The notes: generated from the letters alone by a model not told the origin. 64,000 nt of DNA from Trebonia kvetii (GCF_007827045.1 NZ_RPFW01000002.1:682001-746000), one strand, 5' to 3'; shown: positions 42,648 to 51,712, numbered from the stretch's first letter. Program-made: numbers and translations.

Positions 42648-43694
42648 CTAATGACTGGCGAGGTACCACTCGGCCAGGTCGCAACTGTCGCGGGTGTAGC
42701 CGGCCCCGAGCTCCGCGGCGCCTGCCGCGGCCGGGTGCGAGCCGATCCAGGCGACTAGCAGCAGCCGCCGGAACAGGATGAAAGTCCAGATCTCGGCCTC
42801 GTCCGCGGCGGGCAGCCGTGCCCCCGCGCGCCGGTAGCCGTCCAGCCAGCAGGCAACCAGATCGGGTACGGCGGGGTCGTGCTCGAAGAAGCTGACGGCG
42901 GTGCCCAGATCGTACAAGTACCAGGCGAACCCGGAGTCGTCGAAGTCGATGACCGCTGTGCTGCCCTCGTGTACCAGCAGATTCGCCAGCCGGGTGTCGG
43001 CGTGCACCAGCCCGAACCGTTCGGGTCCGGTCCCGAACGCGGCGAGCCGGTCATGGAGCCTACGCTCGAGCCGCCCGAGGATCTCCGCCTCAGCCGGGCC
43101 GACGCCGGTGCCGTCCTGCCAGCGACCCCATCGTGGCTGCGGGCCGAACGCCGCATCGACGTCCCACCGGAACCGGGTGAACCAGGCCGGCCGATCCCAG
43201 TCCCTGGCGTGCGCGTGCATCCGCGCCGTGATCTCGCCGAGCTCCGCGAAATGCGCGGCGGCCGCGGCACCGCCGTCCGATCCGGGCGGTTCCGTCCCTG
43301 GCAGGAACTCGAACCGCACACAGAAGCGGGTCGCTGGGCGCTGCCGGGAAGCACCGCGACGGCGGGACACGCCGGGATCGGCCACGCTCACGATGCGGCG
43401 GCCGTCAGCGGCGGGCAGCACCCATGGGGTGCGGATCCCGGCCTCGGCCCGCAGCGCGTCCATCCACACCAGCTCCGACGCGATCGCCTGCTGGCTGTGA
43501 TAGCCGAGCCGGTGCACGCGGAGCACCGACGGTCCGGCGTCCTGGTCGGTCACCAGGAACGTCGCGTTCTCCGAGACATTGAGGAGCCTGACATCGGCGT
43601 CCGGCCGGACGCCGTAGTCGGCGAGCGCGGCCCGTGCGCACGCGGTGACCCGGTCCAGGATGTCCCCGCCCGCCGACAGATCGTGATCCGCCAT
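42648..43694 (-). CDS. APH/choline-kinase-fold small-molecule kinase
   Basis: A 348-residue kinase of the aminoglycoside-phosphotransferase fold. N-lobe: VSENATFLVTDQDAGPSVLRVHR. Catalytic loop GLVHADTRLANLLV (HxDxxxxN) near 235 and metal site VIDFDDSGFAWYLYDLG. It lies 2 bp behind a class III aminotransferase-fold gene. The same pairing occurs for hydroxylysine kinase with phospho-hydroxylysine lyase, and biochemically for amino-alcohol kinase with phospho-lyase. Phosphorylation of an amino alcohol is therefore a reasonable inference. ATG 43694 has GAGGTG upstream; resistance to aminoglycosides is unlikely in this context. Confidence 0.82.
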   Translation of the reverse strand: MADHDLSAGGDILDRVTACARAALADYGVRPDADVRLLNVSENATFLVTDQDAGPSVLRVHRLGYHSQQAIASELVWMDALRAEAGIRTPWVLPAADGRRIVSVADPGVSRRRGASRQRPATRFCVRFEFLPGTEPPGSDGGAAAAAHFAELGEITARMHAHARDWDRPAWFTRFRWDVDAAFGPQPRWGRWQDGTGVGPAEAEILGRLERRLHDRLAAFGTGPERFGLVHADTRLANLLVHEGSTAVIDFDDSGFAWYLYDLGTAVSFFEHDPAVPDLVACWLDGYRRAGARLPAADEAEIWTFILFRRLLLVAWIGSHPAAAGAAELGAGYTRDSCDLAEWYLASH

Positions 43695-43696
43695 CG

Positions 43697-45148
43697 TCAC
43701 CTCGCGTTGGACGGGTGAGGGTACGGCGGCTCGCCGACGGCAGCCCACGCGGCCAGTTGTTCCGTCAGCAGTGACCGCGCGGCGGGGTCGGCCGGGAACG
43801 ACGGCAGATCGCCCAGCGGGATGTCGCCTGTGTCGGCGGGGATAACTGCGTCCACGACACGGGATGACACCCCGCGCTCGGCGGCGGCGTCCTCGCGTGC
43901 CTCCCCGATGGCCGCCTCGGTGATCTCCAGGATCTCCGCGCACAGCGCCGGGTCGAGCAGCAGGCCCGGCTTGTACTGCAGGACATGCGGATCGAGGGTG
44001 GAGAAGATCGCCCAGACCCCGCGGGAGTACAGGCGGCGCATCACGAACTTGGCGCCCTCGGGATGGGCGAACTCCAGGCCCATGACCAAGCCGTCCTTCC
44101 GCACGCCGGTGAACCAATCGGGGTATTTGGCCTGGATCCGGTCTAGGCCCTGGGTGAAGAAGGCCGCGATGTGGTGGGACATCGTCCGGACCGCGGGCCG
44201 GGTCGTGATCTCAAGGCAGCGCAGCGCGGCGATACAGCCCACTTCGGCACCGCCGAACGTTGACATGTGGGCGAAGCCGTCGGCCTCCATCCAGGCGGCG
44301 GCCCGCTCGGTGGCGAGGACCGCCGCGATCGGGTACAGGCCGCCGGAGATGCCCTTGCCGGTGACCAGCAGGTCGGGTGCGACGCCGTGCTTGCTGATGC
44401 CCCACAGCTCGCCGGTGCGCATCAGCCCGGTCTGCACCTCATCGGCGATGTACAGGCTGCCCTGGCGCTCGCAGAGGTCCTTGACGGCCCGCAGGTAGCC
44501 CGGCGCAGGCAGCGGAAACCCGTAGGTGGCCGGGATCGTCTCCATGATCACCGCTGCCACATCACCGGGCGCCAGCGCCTCCTCCATCGCGTCGATGTCG
44601 TTGAACGGCACTTGAGTGAACTCATCCGGCCGGTCGGCGAGGAACAGCCTGGCGAACCGCTCGTCGCCGGCCGCGACGGCCAGCCCGGTATGGCCGTGGT
44701 ACGCCTTGGCGACCGAGACGACCCGCCGCCGCCGCGTCGCATGCCTGGCCGACTTGAGCGCGATGTCGATGGCCTCGCCGCCGCCGCTGCCGTACATCAC
44801 CTTGGCGATGCCGTCAGGCGCGGTGGCGATCAGGGCCTCGGCCAGCGCGGTCCGGGCGGCCGACGGAAAGTGGTGGTTGCCGATGTCGAAGTAGGCCATG
44901 GCCTGCGTTACGGCCGCGACGATCTCCGGGTTGCGGTGCCCGAGGTTGTAGGTGCCGCCGTTGAGGTGCATGTCGATGAGGCGCTTGCCGCCGACGTCGT
45001 GGATCACGTACCCCTCGCGCCGCCCGATTACGAGCGGCACACCGGACTGCGTCCAGAACCGCGTCTTGCCCGGGTTCCAGAACCGCTCGGCCTTCGCCAG
45101 CAGCTCTTTCTTGGACGTGAAACGGATGAGTTCCCCGGTCACGGCCAC
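43697..45148 (-). CDS. class III aminotransferase-fold PLP enzyme (transaminase or phospho-lyase)
   Basis: A 483-residue fold-type I PLP enzyme: YNLGHRNPEIVAAV, VMYGSGGGEAIDIALKSAR (phosphate cup), IADEVQTGLMRTG (Asp for the pyridine N) and LLVTGKGISGGLYP with the Schiff-base lysine. Most relatives are omega-transaminases, but members next to an APH-fold kinase can be O-phosphoamine phospho-lyases releasing aldehyde, ammonia and phosphate. It is the first gene of the minus-strand run and divergent from an amino-acid-type permease. GTG 45148 follows AATAAGGAAG. Confidence 0.88.
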   Translation of the reverse strand: MAVTGELIRFTSKKELLAKAERFWNPGKTRFWTQSGVPLVIGRREGYVIHDVGGKRLIDMHLNGGTYNLGHRNPEIVAAVTQAMAYFDIGNHHFPSAARTALAEALIATAPDGIAKVMYGSGGGEAIDIALKSARHATRRRRVVSVAKAYHGHTGLAVAAGDERFARLFLADRPDEFTQVPFNDIDAMEEALAPGDVAAVIMETIPATYGFPLPAPGYLRAVKDLCERQGSLYIADEVQTGLMRTGELWGISKHGVAPDLLVTGKGISGGLYPIAAVLATERAAAWMEADGFAHMSTFGGAEVGCIAALRCLEITTRPAVRTMSHHIAAFFTQGLDRIQAKYPDWFTGVRKDGLVMGLEFAHPEGAKFVMRRLYSRGVWAIFSTLDPHVLQYKPGLLLDPALCAEILEITEAAIGEAREDAAAERGVSSRVVDAVIPADTGDIPLGDLPSFPADPAARSLLTEQLAAWAAVGEPPYPHPSNAR

Positions 45149-45163
45149 CTCTTCCTTATTCGG

Positions 45164-45241
45164 TCAACCAAAACTCTGCCTTCTCAACCATTTCGTGTCA
45201 AGTGGTCCATGTTTCAGACAAATTATTTCAACCAAGACTCT
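45164..45241. promoter_or_regulatory. repeated TCAACCA boxes in the aminotransferase/permease divergent region
   Basis: TCAACCAAAACTCT (45164-45177) and TCAACCAAGACTCT (45228-45241) are near-identical direct repeats 64 bp apart, with a third TCAACCA at 45184. The 160-bp region is markedly AT-richer than its surroundings. These are candidate binding sites for the GntR regulator or another activator controlling both directions. Confidence 0.5.
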
Positions 45242-45308
45242 TGATAGGTAATCCGATTAACTGTTACTTTCCCCGCAGACGCCAATAGGCCCTCAGGGGA
45301 GGCAACCC

Positions 45309-46841
45309 GTGGCACAAACAGAGCCCGTCACCGCGCCAGCGGGGACGGAGGACTTCGACATCTCCACCCAGGGGGATGTCGCTAAGCTCAAGAAGGGCGC
45401 GGTCGGCCTCGGCGGCGTGCTCTTCCTCACCCTGACGGGATCAGCGCCGATCACCGCGATGCTCCTGAACACCCCGATCGTGGTCGGATCAGGCGAGGGC
45501 ATCGGCACGCCGGCCGCTTTCATCGTCGCGACCGTCATCCTGACCATCTTCTCCGTCGGGTACGTCGCGATGTCGCGCAAGAAGACAACCGCCGGCGGGT
45601 TCTACTCCTTCATCAGCCACGGCCTTGGCCGTGAAATCGGGTTTGGCGCCGGGTTCGGCACGCTGGTCGCCTACGGCGTCTTCGAGGCATCGCTGGCCGG
45701 CGGCTTCGCCTACTTCGCCAACCTGAAGCTCGCGTCCCTCGGGCTGAACGTCGGCTGGGCACCCCTGGCCCTCGGCATGGTCGTCGTCATCGGCCTGCTC
45801 ACTTACTTCGACGTGTCGCTCTCAGCCAAGATCCTCGCCGTCGGGCTCATCACCGAGGTGCTGATCCTGGTGCTGTTCGACGTCCTGCTGCTGTCCAAGG
45901 GACACATCTACTGGTCGGCGATCAACCCGGTCAACGCGTTCAAGTCCTTCCCGGCCTCGGGCAAGCTGACCGCGGGCGCGATCGGCGTCGGGCTGTTCTT
46001 CGCGTTCTGGTCCTGGGTCGGCTTCGAGATGGCCCCGAACTACGGCGAGGAATCCCGCAACCCGAAGAAGAACGTCGGGCGGGCGATGTACATCTCGGTG
46101 ATCGGCCTCGGCGTTTTCTACACGCTCACCTCCTGGGCGTCGCTGGCGGGCTACCCGTCGGTCAACTCGGCCATCGCATCGGCGCAGAGTGACCCGGCCA
46201 ACTTCTTCTTCACCCCGTCCACCCAGTACGCCGGCCACTGGGTCACCTCGGTCATGAGCTACCTGATCATCACCGGCTCGTTCGCCTGCGGAATGGCCTT
46301 CCACAACACCACAGCCCGGTACACCTACTCGCTCGGGCGGGAGGGGATGCTGCCGCCGGTCCTCGGCAAGACGCACCCCCGGTGGCAGTCGCCGCACATC
46401 GCGTCGATCTTCGCCACGGTGGTGTCGGCGATCATCATCGGGCTCTTCGCGATCTTCGTGGGGACCAACGACCCCAGCTCCCAGGCCTACGGGCAGTTGT
46501 ACGGCCTGATGGCGGTCATGGGCGTGATCATCATCCTGTCGGTCCAGGCGCTCGTCTCCCTGGCGATCCTCGTCTACTACCTGCGCCATCACAAAGACGA
46601 GGTGCACTGGTGGACGACGCTGCTCGCCCCGGTGCTGGCCTTCATCAGCCAGGGCTACGTCGTGTACCTGCTGTTCGAGAACCTCAACTTCCTGGGGGCC
46701 GGGTCATACGGGTACGCGAAGCTGTTCGGCCCGATTGACCTGGCGGTAGTGCTGATCGGCATCGCCCTGGCCTTCTACTACAAGCGGTTCAAGCCGCAGA
46801 CCTTTGACAAGGTCGGCCGCCTCATCAACGAGGGCCTTTAG
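45309..46841 (+). CDS. APC-family amino acid/amine permease
   Basis: A 510-residue membrane transporter with about 12 helices. FLTLTGSAPITAMLLNTPIVVGSGEGIGTPAAF is helix 1 with the substrate-binding break; GFEMAPNYGEESRNPKKNVGRAM is the conserved loop after helix 6; YTYSLGREGMLPPVLGKTHPRWQSPH lies between helices 8 and 9. GTG 45309 follows GGGGAGG. It most likely imports the amino alcohol or related amine processed by the divergent kinase, PLP enzyme and dehydratase. Confidence 0.9.
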   Translation: MAQTEPVTAPAGTEDFDISTQGDVAKLKKGAVGLGGVLFLTLTGSAPITAMLLNTPIVVGSGEGIGTPAAFIVATVILTIFSVGYVAMSRKKTTAGGFYSFISHGLGREIGFGAGFGTLVAYGVFEASLAGGFAYFANLKLASLGLNVGWAPLALGMVVVIGLLTYFDVSLSAKILAVGLITEVLILVLFDVLLLSKGHIYWSAINPVNAFKSFPASGKLTAGAIGVGLFFAFWSWVGFEMAPNYGEESRNPKKNVGRAMYISVIGLGVFYTLTSWASLAGYPSVNSAIASAQSDPANFFFTPSTQYAGHWVTSVMSYLIITGSFACGMAFHNTTARYTYSLGREGMLPPVLGKTHPRWQSPHIASIFATVVSAIIIGLFAIFVGTNDPSSQAYGQLYGLMAVMGVIIILSVQALVSLAILVYYLRHHKDEVHWWTTLLAPVLAFISQGYVVYLLFENLNFLGAGSYGYAKLFGPIDLAVVLIGIALAFYYKRFKPQTFDKVGRLINEGL

Positions 46842-46910
46842 TCAGCCGCCGCGATGCGCGGCTAATCGGTCGCAATAGCCGGACGGCAGAAGCGGGGGTG
46901 CTGAATCCGT

Positions 46911-47031
46911 GCTGACGCCCAGCTACCCTACAAATCATCTACCTGTGGAAACTGCCCGTTGGTCCACGATCACCCAGATCTACGAGGGCACCAACCAGAT
47001 CCAGCGCGTGGTCATGGCCCGGCAGCTGCTG
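46911..47031 (+). repeat. block X plus acyl-CoA dehydrogenase tail, copy C
   Basis: Positions 46911-46967 repeat the block X of 13013-13068, joined at the same base (CCAC then GATCACC) to 64 bp of dehydrogenase tail (46968-47031). The tail differs from copy A at three positions, all silent, and breaks off after CTGCTG. No dehydrogenase gene lies upstream; the permease stop is at 46839-46841. The copy is immediately followed by a phosphotransferase pseudogene. Confidence 0.78.
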
Positions 47032-47032
47032 G

Positions 47033-47698
47033 TCTCGACCCCTAGGATGGCGTGCCGACGCCCCGGATGCGGTTCTGCTCCGACGCCGGAGGCTGGCTGG
47101 TGATGGTTTTCGACTACCTGGATGCCAGGGACGCTGACCTCTCGCCGGGCTCACCCGACCTGGCGGGGGTGCTGGCCGCGCTCGACAAGATCGGCACCAT
47201 GAAGCGGGACGCGCCGCGCCCGTCATGCAGAACATTGCGACGCTGCGGGACAAGGCTGCCGCGCTGCTTGGGAAGCACCCGGGCGGGCACCGGTGGGACA
47301 TGTACAACGCCGCGATCAACGGCTTCGAGGACAACGACCTCGCCGGCGGCAGGCTAGTCCACTACGACCTGAACCCCGGGAACCTCAAAGTCTCCGCTGA
47401 CGGGCAGGTGCTCGCCGTCGACTGGAGCTTCGCCGGCTCGGGTGCCCCGTGGATCGACGCGGTCCTGCTCGTCCCGCGTCTTATCGAGGCTGGGCACAGC
47501 CCCGGCAGCGCCGAGCAGTTGATCAGCCAGATCCGGTCTTGGCACGCCGCGCCTCCTGGAGCCGTAATCGCCGCCCTCGGGGCGCTGTGGACGATGTTCC
47601 GCGAGTACAAGGCTCTCCACGGCCCGATGAACGAACGCGCCTTCCGTGCCCAAGCTGCCATGGCCGGACGCGCGTGGATCGCCCACCGGATGAACTGA
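47033..47698 (+). pseudogene. aminoglycoside-phosphotransferase-family gene, truncated and frameshifted
   Basis: One frame holds MRFCSDAGGWLVMVFDYLDARD and GVLAALDKIG (end of the N-lobe and hinge). After about 47205 the coding sense moves to another frame: VMQNIATLRDKAAALLGKHPGG, then LVHYDLNPGNLKV (catalytic loop), VLAVDWSFAGSGAPWIDAV, and a stop at 47696. The N-terminal part is replaced by the dehydrogenase tail. It is a homolog of the remnant at 12549-12978 but keeps more of the gene. A product cannot be made from one frame. Confidence 0.78.
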
Positions 47699-47751
47699 AC
47701 TCCGCGCGGTTGAGCCGCGATGTTGACGTGGTTGTACCAGGCGGCGCACTG

Positions 47752-48426
47752 TCAGTGCGGGCCCTCTATCAGGCGGCGCAGTGCGGGGATGAGGGTCTCG
47801 ATGTCTTGGTCGCCGCTGAACGCGACGACCGTCGTGCCGGTGCCGCGTGAGGCGTCCGCGGGTGCGGTGAAGAGACCGATCACCAGGGCCAGGGCGTCAT
47901 CGAGTTCGCGTACTGGATCGGGGCTCTCGCCGCGCAGCCACCGGCGCAGGACGTGGTTGTGCGCCGCCACGGCGGCGGCGGCCATCAGTTCGGCCCGCAG
48001 CGGGGCGGGTTCAGCGGTATCGCCCATCCAGTCGGCGATGAACTCGCGGATCAGCCGCTGGTACCGGGCGACGGTGGCGATTTCGCGGTCGCGCAGCGCG
48101 GGCACGGTGCTGGTCAGCATGTAGCGTCGGCGCGCAAGGTCACCCTCGTCGATGTAGTGCAGCAGGACGAGGCGCACCGCCTCGGCGACCGCGACCAGGG
48201 CCGTGCTGTGACTGGATGTCCGCAGCCGCTCCCCCATCTGCTCAAGCAGCCGCTCATGGTCGGGAAAGATGACGTCTTCCTTGGAACGGTAGTGCCGGAA
48301 GAAGGTCGTCCGGCCGAGTCCGGCCCGCTCGGTGATGTCATCCACCGTGGTCTGCTCGTAGCCACGCTCGTCGAACAGTGCGAACGCGGCCTCGGCGAGC
48401 CGTTGTCGCGGCAATGGCTTGGTCAT
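47752..48426 (-). CDS. TetR-family regulator, probable FadR-type repressor of fatty-acid oxidation genes
   Basis: A 224-residue regulator. The HTH reads RLAEAAFALFDERGYEQTTVDDITERAGLGRTTFFRHYRSKEDVIF (about 9-55); the helical ligand domain follows, including LLHYIDEGDLARRRYMLTSTVPALRDRE. The in-frame region beyond ATG 48426 is not TetR-like. It is divergent from the FadF-like gene, and a double 13-bp palindromic site lies between them. The same site stands before the acyl-CoA dehydrogenase at 10.5 kb. An acyl-CoA is the expected inducer. Confidence 0.88.
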   Translation of the reverse strand: MTKPLPRQRLAEAAFALFDERGYEQTTVDDITERAGLGRTTFFRHYRSKEDVIFPDHERLLEQMGERLRTSSHSTALVAVAEAVRLVLLHYIDEGDLARRRYMLTSTVPALRDREIATVARYQRLIREFIADWMGDTAEPAPLRAELMAAAAVAAHNHVLRRWLRGESPDPVRELDDALALVIGLFTAPADASRGTGTTVVAFSGDQDIETLIPALRRLIEGPH

Positions 48427-48477
48427 GGCCGCCAGTCTTTCCAATCTCGTGGCTGGTCGCCACTTGCGACTTGCTGA

Positions 48478-48511
48478 GGTACTCAGTACCATCCGAACGA
48501 TACTCGATACC
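48478..48511. promoter_or_regulatory. double 13-bp operator between tetR and the FadF-like gene
   Basis: GGTACTCAGTACC (48478-48490, a perfect GGTACT/AGTACC palindrome) and GATACTCGATACC (48499-48511), 21 bp apart. This is the spacing and sequence of the site at 10434-10467. It ends 13 bp before the FadF-like start and covers the likely promoter of that gene. Confidence 0.78.
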
Positions 48512-48524
48512 GTGGAGGCCAGAC

Positions 48525-50702
48525 ATGATCGTGCGGATGATTGTCGGCCTGGTGCTGACTGTCGCGGCGTTTGCCGTGGCGGGGCGGCGGCTGTGGTGGC
48601 TGAAGCGGCTGGCGTTCAGCGGCCAGCCGGCGCCGGAACGCCTTGAGTACGCCAGGTCGCATCCGGGGCGTGAGGCGGAGACGCAGCTGACGGAGGTGGT
48701 CGGGCAGCGGAAGCTGCTGCAGTGGACGGTGCCGGGGATGGCGCACGCGGCGACGTTCTGGGGTTTCCTGGTGCTGCTGCTGACGATCATCGAGGCGTAC
48801 GGTGCTTTGTTCCAGCGGGACTTCGCGATCCCGGTGATCGGGCACTGGGCGGTGGTCGGGTTCATCGAGGACCTGTTCGCGGTCGGGGTGCTGTGCGGGA
48901 TCAGCACGTTCACGGTCATCCGGTTCCGCGAGAACCCGCACAAGGAGGGCCGCAGGTCGCGGTTCTTCGGCTCGCACACCCGCGCCGCGTGGGTGGTCCT
49001 CGCCATGATCGCGCTGGTCATCATCACGCTGCTGGTCTACCGGGGTGCGCAGCAGAACACCGGGGTGTTCCCCTACCCGCACGCGTGGGCGTTCGCGTCC
49101 TGGGCGGTGGCGCAGGTCCTGCATCCCCTGGGGTACGGGGTCAACGCGGTGCTTGAGGTCGTGTTCATCTTGGCGCAGCTGGCGGTGGTGCTCGCGTTCC
49201 TGGTGGTCGTCACCTACTCCAAGCACCTGCACATCTTCCTGGCCCCGGTGAACGTGATGTTCGCCCGCCGCCCGGACGGGCTGGGCCCGCTGGAGCCGAT
49301 GCGCTCGGGCGGGAAGGTGCTGGACTTTGAGGAGGCCGACCCGGACACCGATGTGTTCGGGATCGGGAAGGTGGAGGACCTGACCTGGAAGGGCATGCTC
49401 GACCTGGGCACCTGCACCGAGTGCGGCCGCTGCCAGTCGCAGTGCCCGGCCTGGGCGACCGGCAAGCCCCTGTCGCCGAAGCAGCTCATCCTGGACCTGC
49501 GCGACCACGCGTTCGCGAAGGCGCCCTGGCTGCTGGCGACCGAGGAGGAGCGGGTCACGCTGTCTGCCGACGTGCTGGCCGAGGCGGAACGGCCGCTGGT
49601 CGGCGGGCCGGACGTCAACGGGGTGATCGACCCGGAGGTCATCTGGGCGTGCACCAACTGCGGTGCGTGCGTGAACGAGTGCCCGGTCGACATCGAGCAC
49701 ATCGACCACATCAACGGGATGCGCCGCCACCAGGTCCTCATCGAGTCCGCCTTCCCCGCCGAGGCCACCACGATGCTGAACAACCTGGAACGCAGGGGCA
49801 ACCCGTGGGGGATGGCCGAGGACAAGCGGGCCGAGTGGATCACCGAGCTCGACTTCGAGGTCCCCGTCCTGGACGGGACCATCCCTGCCGACACCGAGTA
49901 CCTGTACTGGGTCGGCTGCGCCGGGGCGCTGGACGACCGGGCGAAGAAGGCCACCAAGGCGATCGCCGAGCTACTCCATGTTGCCGGGGTCAAGTTCGCG
50001 GTGCTCGGCCCGGCCGAGGCCTGCACCGGCGACCCCGCCCGCCGGCTCGGCAACGAGTTCGTCTACGGCATGCTCGCCGCCCAGAACATCGAGACCCTCA
50101 ACGACGCCGGGGTCGGCGCCGGGACCGGCAAGAAGGTCATCGCGTCGTGCCCGCACTGCTTCAACACCATCAGCCGCGAGTACCCCCAGCTCGGCGGCAC
50201 CTACGAGGTCATCCACCACACCCAGCTGCTCGCCCGGCTCGTCGCCGACGGAAAGCTCACCCCGGTCACCGCGGTGGAAGAGAAGATCACCTACCACGAC
50301 CCGTGCTTCCTCGGCCGGCACAACAAGATCTACACCCCGCCCCGGGAAATCATCGACGCCGTCCCCGGCACCACCGCCGAGGAAATGCACCGGTGCAAGG
50401 GCAAGGGCTTCTGCTGCGGCGCCGGCGGCGCCCGCATGTGGCTCGAAGAAAGAACCGGCAAAAGGATCAACGAGGAACGCATCGACGAGGCCCTCGCCCT
50501 GGACCCCGACACCATCTCCACCGCCTGCCCCTACTGCATGGTCATGCTCGGCGACGCCGTCAACGCCAAGAAAGCCGCCGGCCAGGCCAAACAGACCCTC
50601 GAAGTCATCGACGTCGCCCAGCTCCTCGTCCGCGCCATCAAACTCCGCGAAGGCGGGGCCGCGGCGGACCAGCAGCCGGCGGGTGACACACCGGTCAAGT
50701 AA
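48525..50702 (+). CDS. FadF-like membrane Fe-S oxidoreductase (heterodisulfide reductase-related)
   Basis: A 725-residue protein. Residues 1-270 hold about five to six transmembrane helices of a cytochrome-b/NarI-like domain (LLLTIIEAYGALFQ, AAWVVLAMIALVIITLLVY). Two 4Fe-4S ferredoxin motifs follow, CTECGRCQSQCP near 296 and CTNCGACVNECP near 375. Two CCG-type cysteine domains end the protein (ASCPHCFN, HDPCFLGRHN, GFCCGAGGARMW, STACPYC). In actinomycetes such proteins pass electrons from acyl-CoA dehydrogenases and ETF to the quinone pool. ATG 48525 follows GGAGG. It shares its operator with the acyl-CoA dehydrogenase. Confidence 0.9.
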   Translation: MIVRMIVGLVLTVAAFAVAGRRLWWLKRLAFSGQPAPERLEYARSHPGREAETQLTEVVGQRKLLQWTVPGMAHAATFWGFLVLLLTIIEAYGALFQRDFAIPVIGHWAVVGFIEDLFAVGVLCGISTFTVIRFRENPHKEGRRSRFFGSHTRAAWVVLAMIALVIITLLVYRGAQQNTGVFPYPHAWAFASWAVAQVLHPLGYGVNAVLEVVFILAQLAVVLAFLVVVTYSKHLHIFLAPVNVMFARRPDGLGPLEPMRSGGKVLDFEEADPDTDVFGIGKVEDLTWKGMLDLGTCTECGRCQSQCPAWATGKPLSPKQLILDLRDHAFAKAPWLLATEEERVTLSADVLAEAERPLVGGPDVNGVIDPEVIWACTNCGACVNECPVDIEHIDHINGMRRHQVLIESAFPAEATTMLNNLERRGNPWGMAEDKRAEWITELDFEVPVLDGTIPADTEYLYWVGCAGALDDRAKKATKAIAELLHVAGVKFAVLGPAEACTGDPARRLGNEFVYGMLAAQNIETLNDAGVGAGTGKKVIASCPHCFNTISREYPQLGGTYEVIHHTQLLARLVADGKLTPVTAVEEKITYHDPCFLGRHNKIYTPPREIIDAVPGTTAEEMHRCKGKGFCCGAGGARMWLEERTGKRINEERIDEALALDPDTISTACPYCMVMLGDAVNAKKAAGQAKQTLEVIDVAQLLVRAIKLREGGAAADQQPAGDTPVK

Positions 50703-51600
50703 GGGGCACCTGAGCGGGAACGGTGGGCGTTGGCTGACCGAGCCGGTCGATAACGTCGACGACTCCATCGACGTCCCACATCAGCCGCAGCGCGACCGGG
50801 ATGAGGTCACCGTGCTCACCGGCCTTCGGGTCAAGCGTCCCGGTGAGAGTGACGACCCCGTCCCGGACGCTCACGTCGGCCTCCCCTGGTCCCGCGAGCA
50901 GGATTTCGTCGAGCACCCGGCGCACGTCCGCGGCGATGTCCTCGTCCGGGCGGAGGAACACGGTCAGCAGGTCACGACGGCTGACCACGCCGAGCAGCTT
51001 CCCGTCGTCGTCCACGACGGGCAGCAGCCTGAGGTGGTGGCTGGTCATCAGCCGGGCCGCCGAGGGAACAGTGGAGTTCTGGCCGATCGTGATAGGCGGG
51101 GCGGTCATCAGCTCCCCTGCGACGAGCGCCGGATGGCTCTTACCGCGTACACCCCACCCCAGGCGGACGGGTGCACGAAGCCGACGCGCCGTCCTCGCCT
51201 GCACGGCAAGCAGGTCTGCCTCTGTCACAACGCCCGCCACCTCGCGGCCCATCTTCAACACGGGCATGCCGCTGATCCGGTGCTCCTCCAGGAGCTGGGC
51301 GATCACCTTGTAGGGAGTTGCCCGGTCGACGGTCACTACAGAGGTCGCCATGACGTCGCCGACCCGGCGGGACCACCCTCGGGTACCGGCAGCGTGGCCT
51401 GCACGACCTCCCTTGGCCGCCTGCTTGGTGGCATTCGCCGCACGGGATGCCGCGGGCATGGCCTGCTCGTTCATGTGCTCGGCCACGTTGTCGAGCGCCC
51501 GGTCCAGGTCGGCCTGAGTAGCCCGGCCCTGCAAGGATTCGTAATACGCTGCACCGAGGTGCCGCAGCATTCCATCCAGGTGATTTTCAGTTCGGGGCAT
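50695..51600 (-). CDS. CBS-domain pair with C-terminal BON domain
   Basis: A 301-residue protein. An N-terminal ~75-residue helical part (HLDGMLRHLGAAYYESLQGR) resembles the DUF2267-like start of related stress proteins. Two CBS motifs follow: VGDVMATSVVTVDRATPYKVIAQLLEEHRISGMPVL and AGELMTAPPITIGQNSTVPSAARLMTSHHLRLLPVVDDDGKLLGVVSRRDLL. A BON domain ends it (EADVSVRDGVVTLTGTL). CBS pairs sense adenylates. A DevR-like box lies at 51685-51698. Its stop overlaps the FadF-like stop by 8 bp, and it opens the stress island. Confidence 0.88.
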   Translation of the reverse strand: MPRTENHLDGMLRHLGAAYYESLQGRATQADLDRALDNVAEHMNEQAMPAASRAANATKQAAKGGRAGHAAGTRGWSRRVGDVMATSVVTVDRATPYKVIAQLLEEHRISGMPVLKMGREVAGVVTEADLLAVQARTARRLRAPVRLGWGVRGKSHPALVAGELMTAPPITIGQNSTVPSAARLMTSHHLRLLPVVDDDGKLLGVVSRRDLLTVFLRPDEDIAADVRRVLDEILLAGPGEADVSVRDGVVTLTGTLDPKAGEHGDLIPVALRLMWDVDGVVDVIDRLGQPTPTVPAQVPLT

Positions 51601-51684
51601 CTGTGGTCACTTCCTTCTTTCCCAGCACTTTCAGTTTCCCGCTGAGAGCGGCTGGCTCGTCATGGCTGAATGTCCCTTGTGGCG

Positions 51685-51698
51685 AGGACCACGGTCCC
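51685..51698. promoter_or_regulatory. DevR/DosR-like box (weaker)
   Basis: AGGACCACGGTCCC, 85 bp upstream of the CBS-BON start. It keeps the GGACC...G.CCC core of the DosR pattern (GGGACTTNNGNCCC) with one change at the first base. Confidence 0.4.
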
Positions 51699-51712
51699 GA
51701 AAGATCGGACGC

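Noticed and set aside
42648..43694. Aminoglycoside resistance gene
   Set aside because: The fold fits, but the gene is coupled to a PLP enzyme and a catabolic cluster; metabolic kinase is the better reading.
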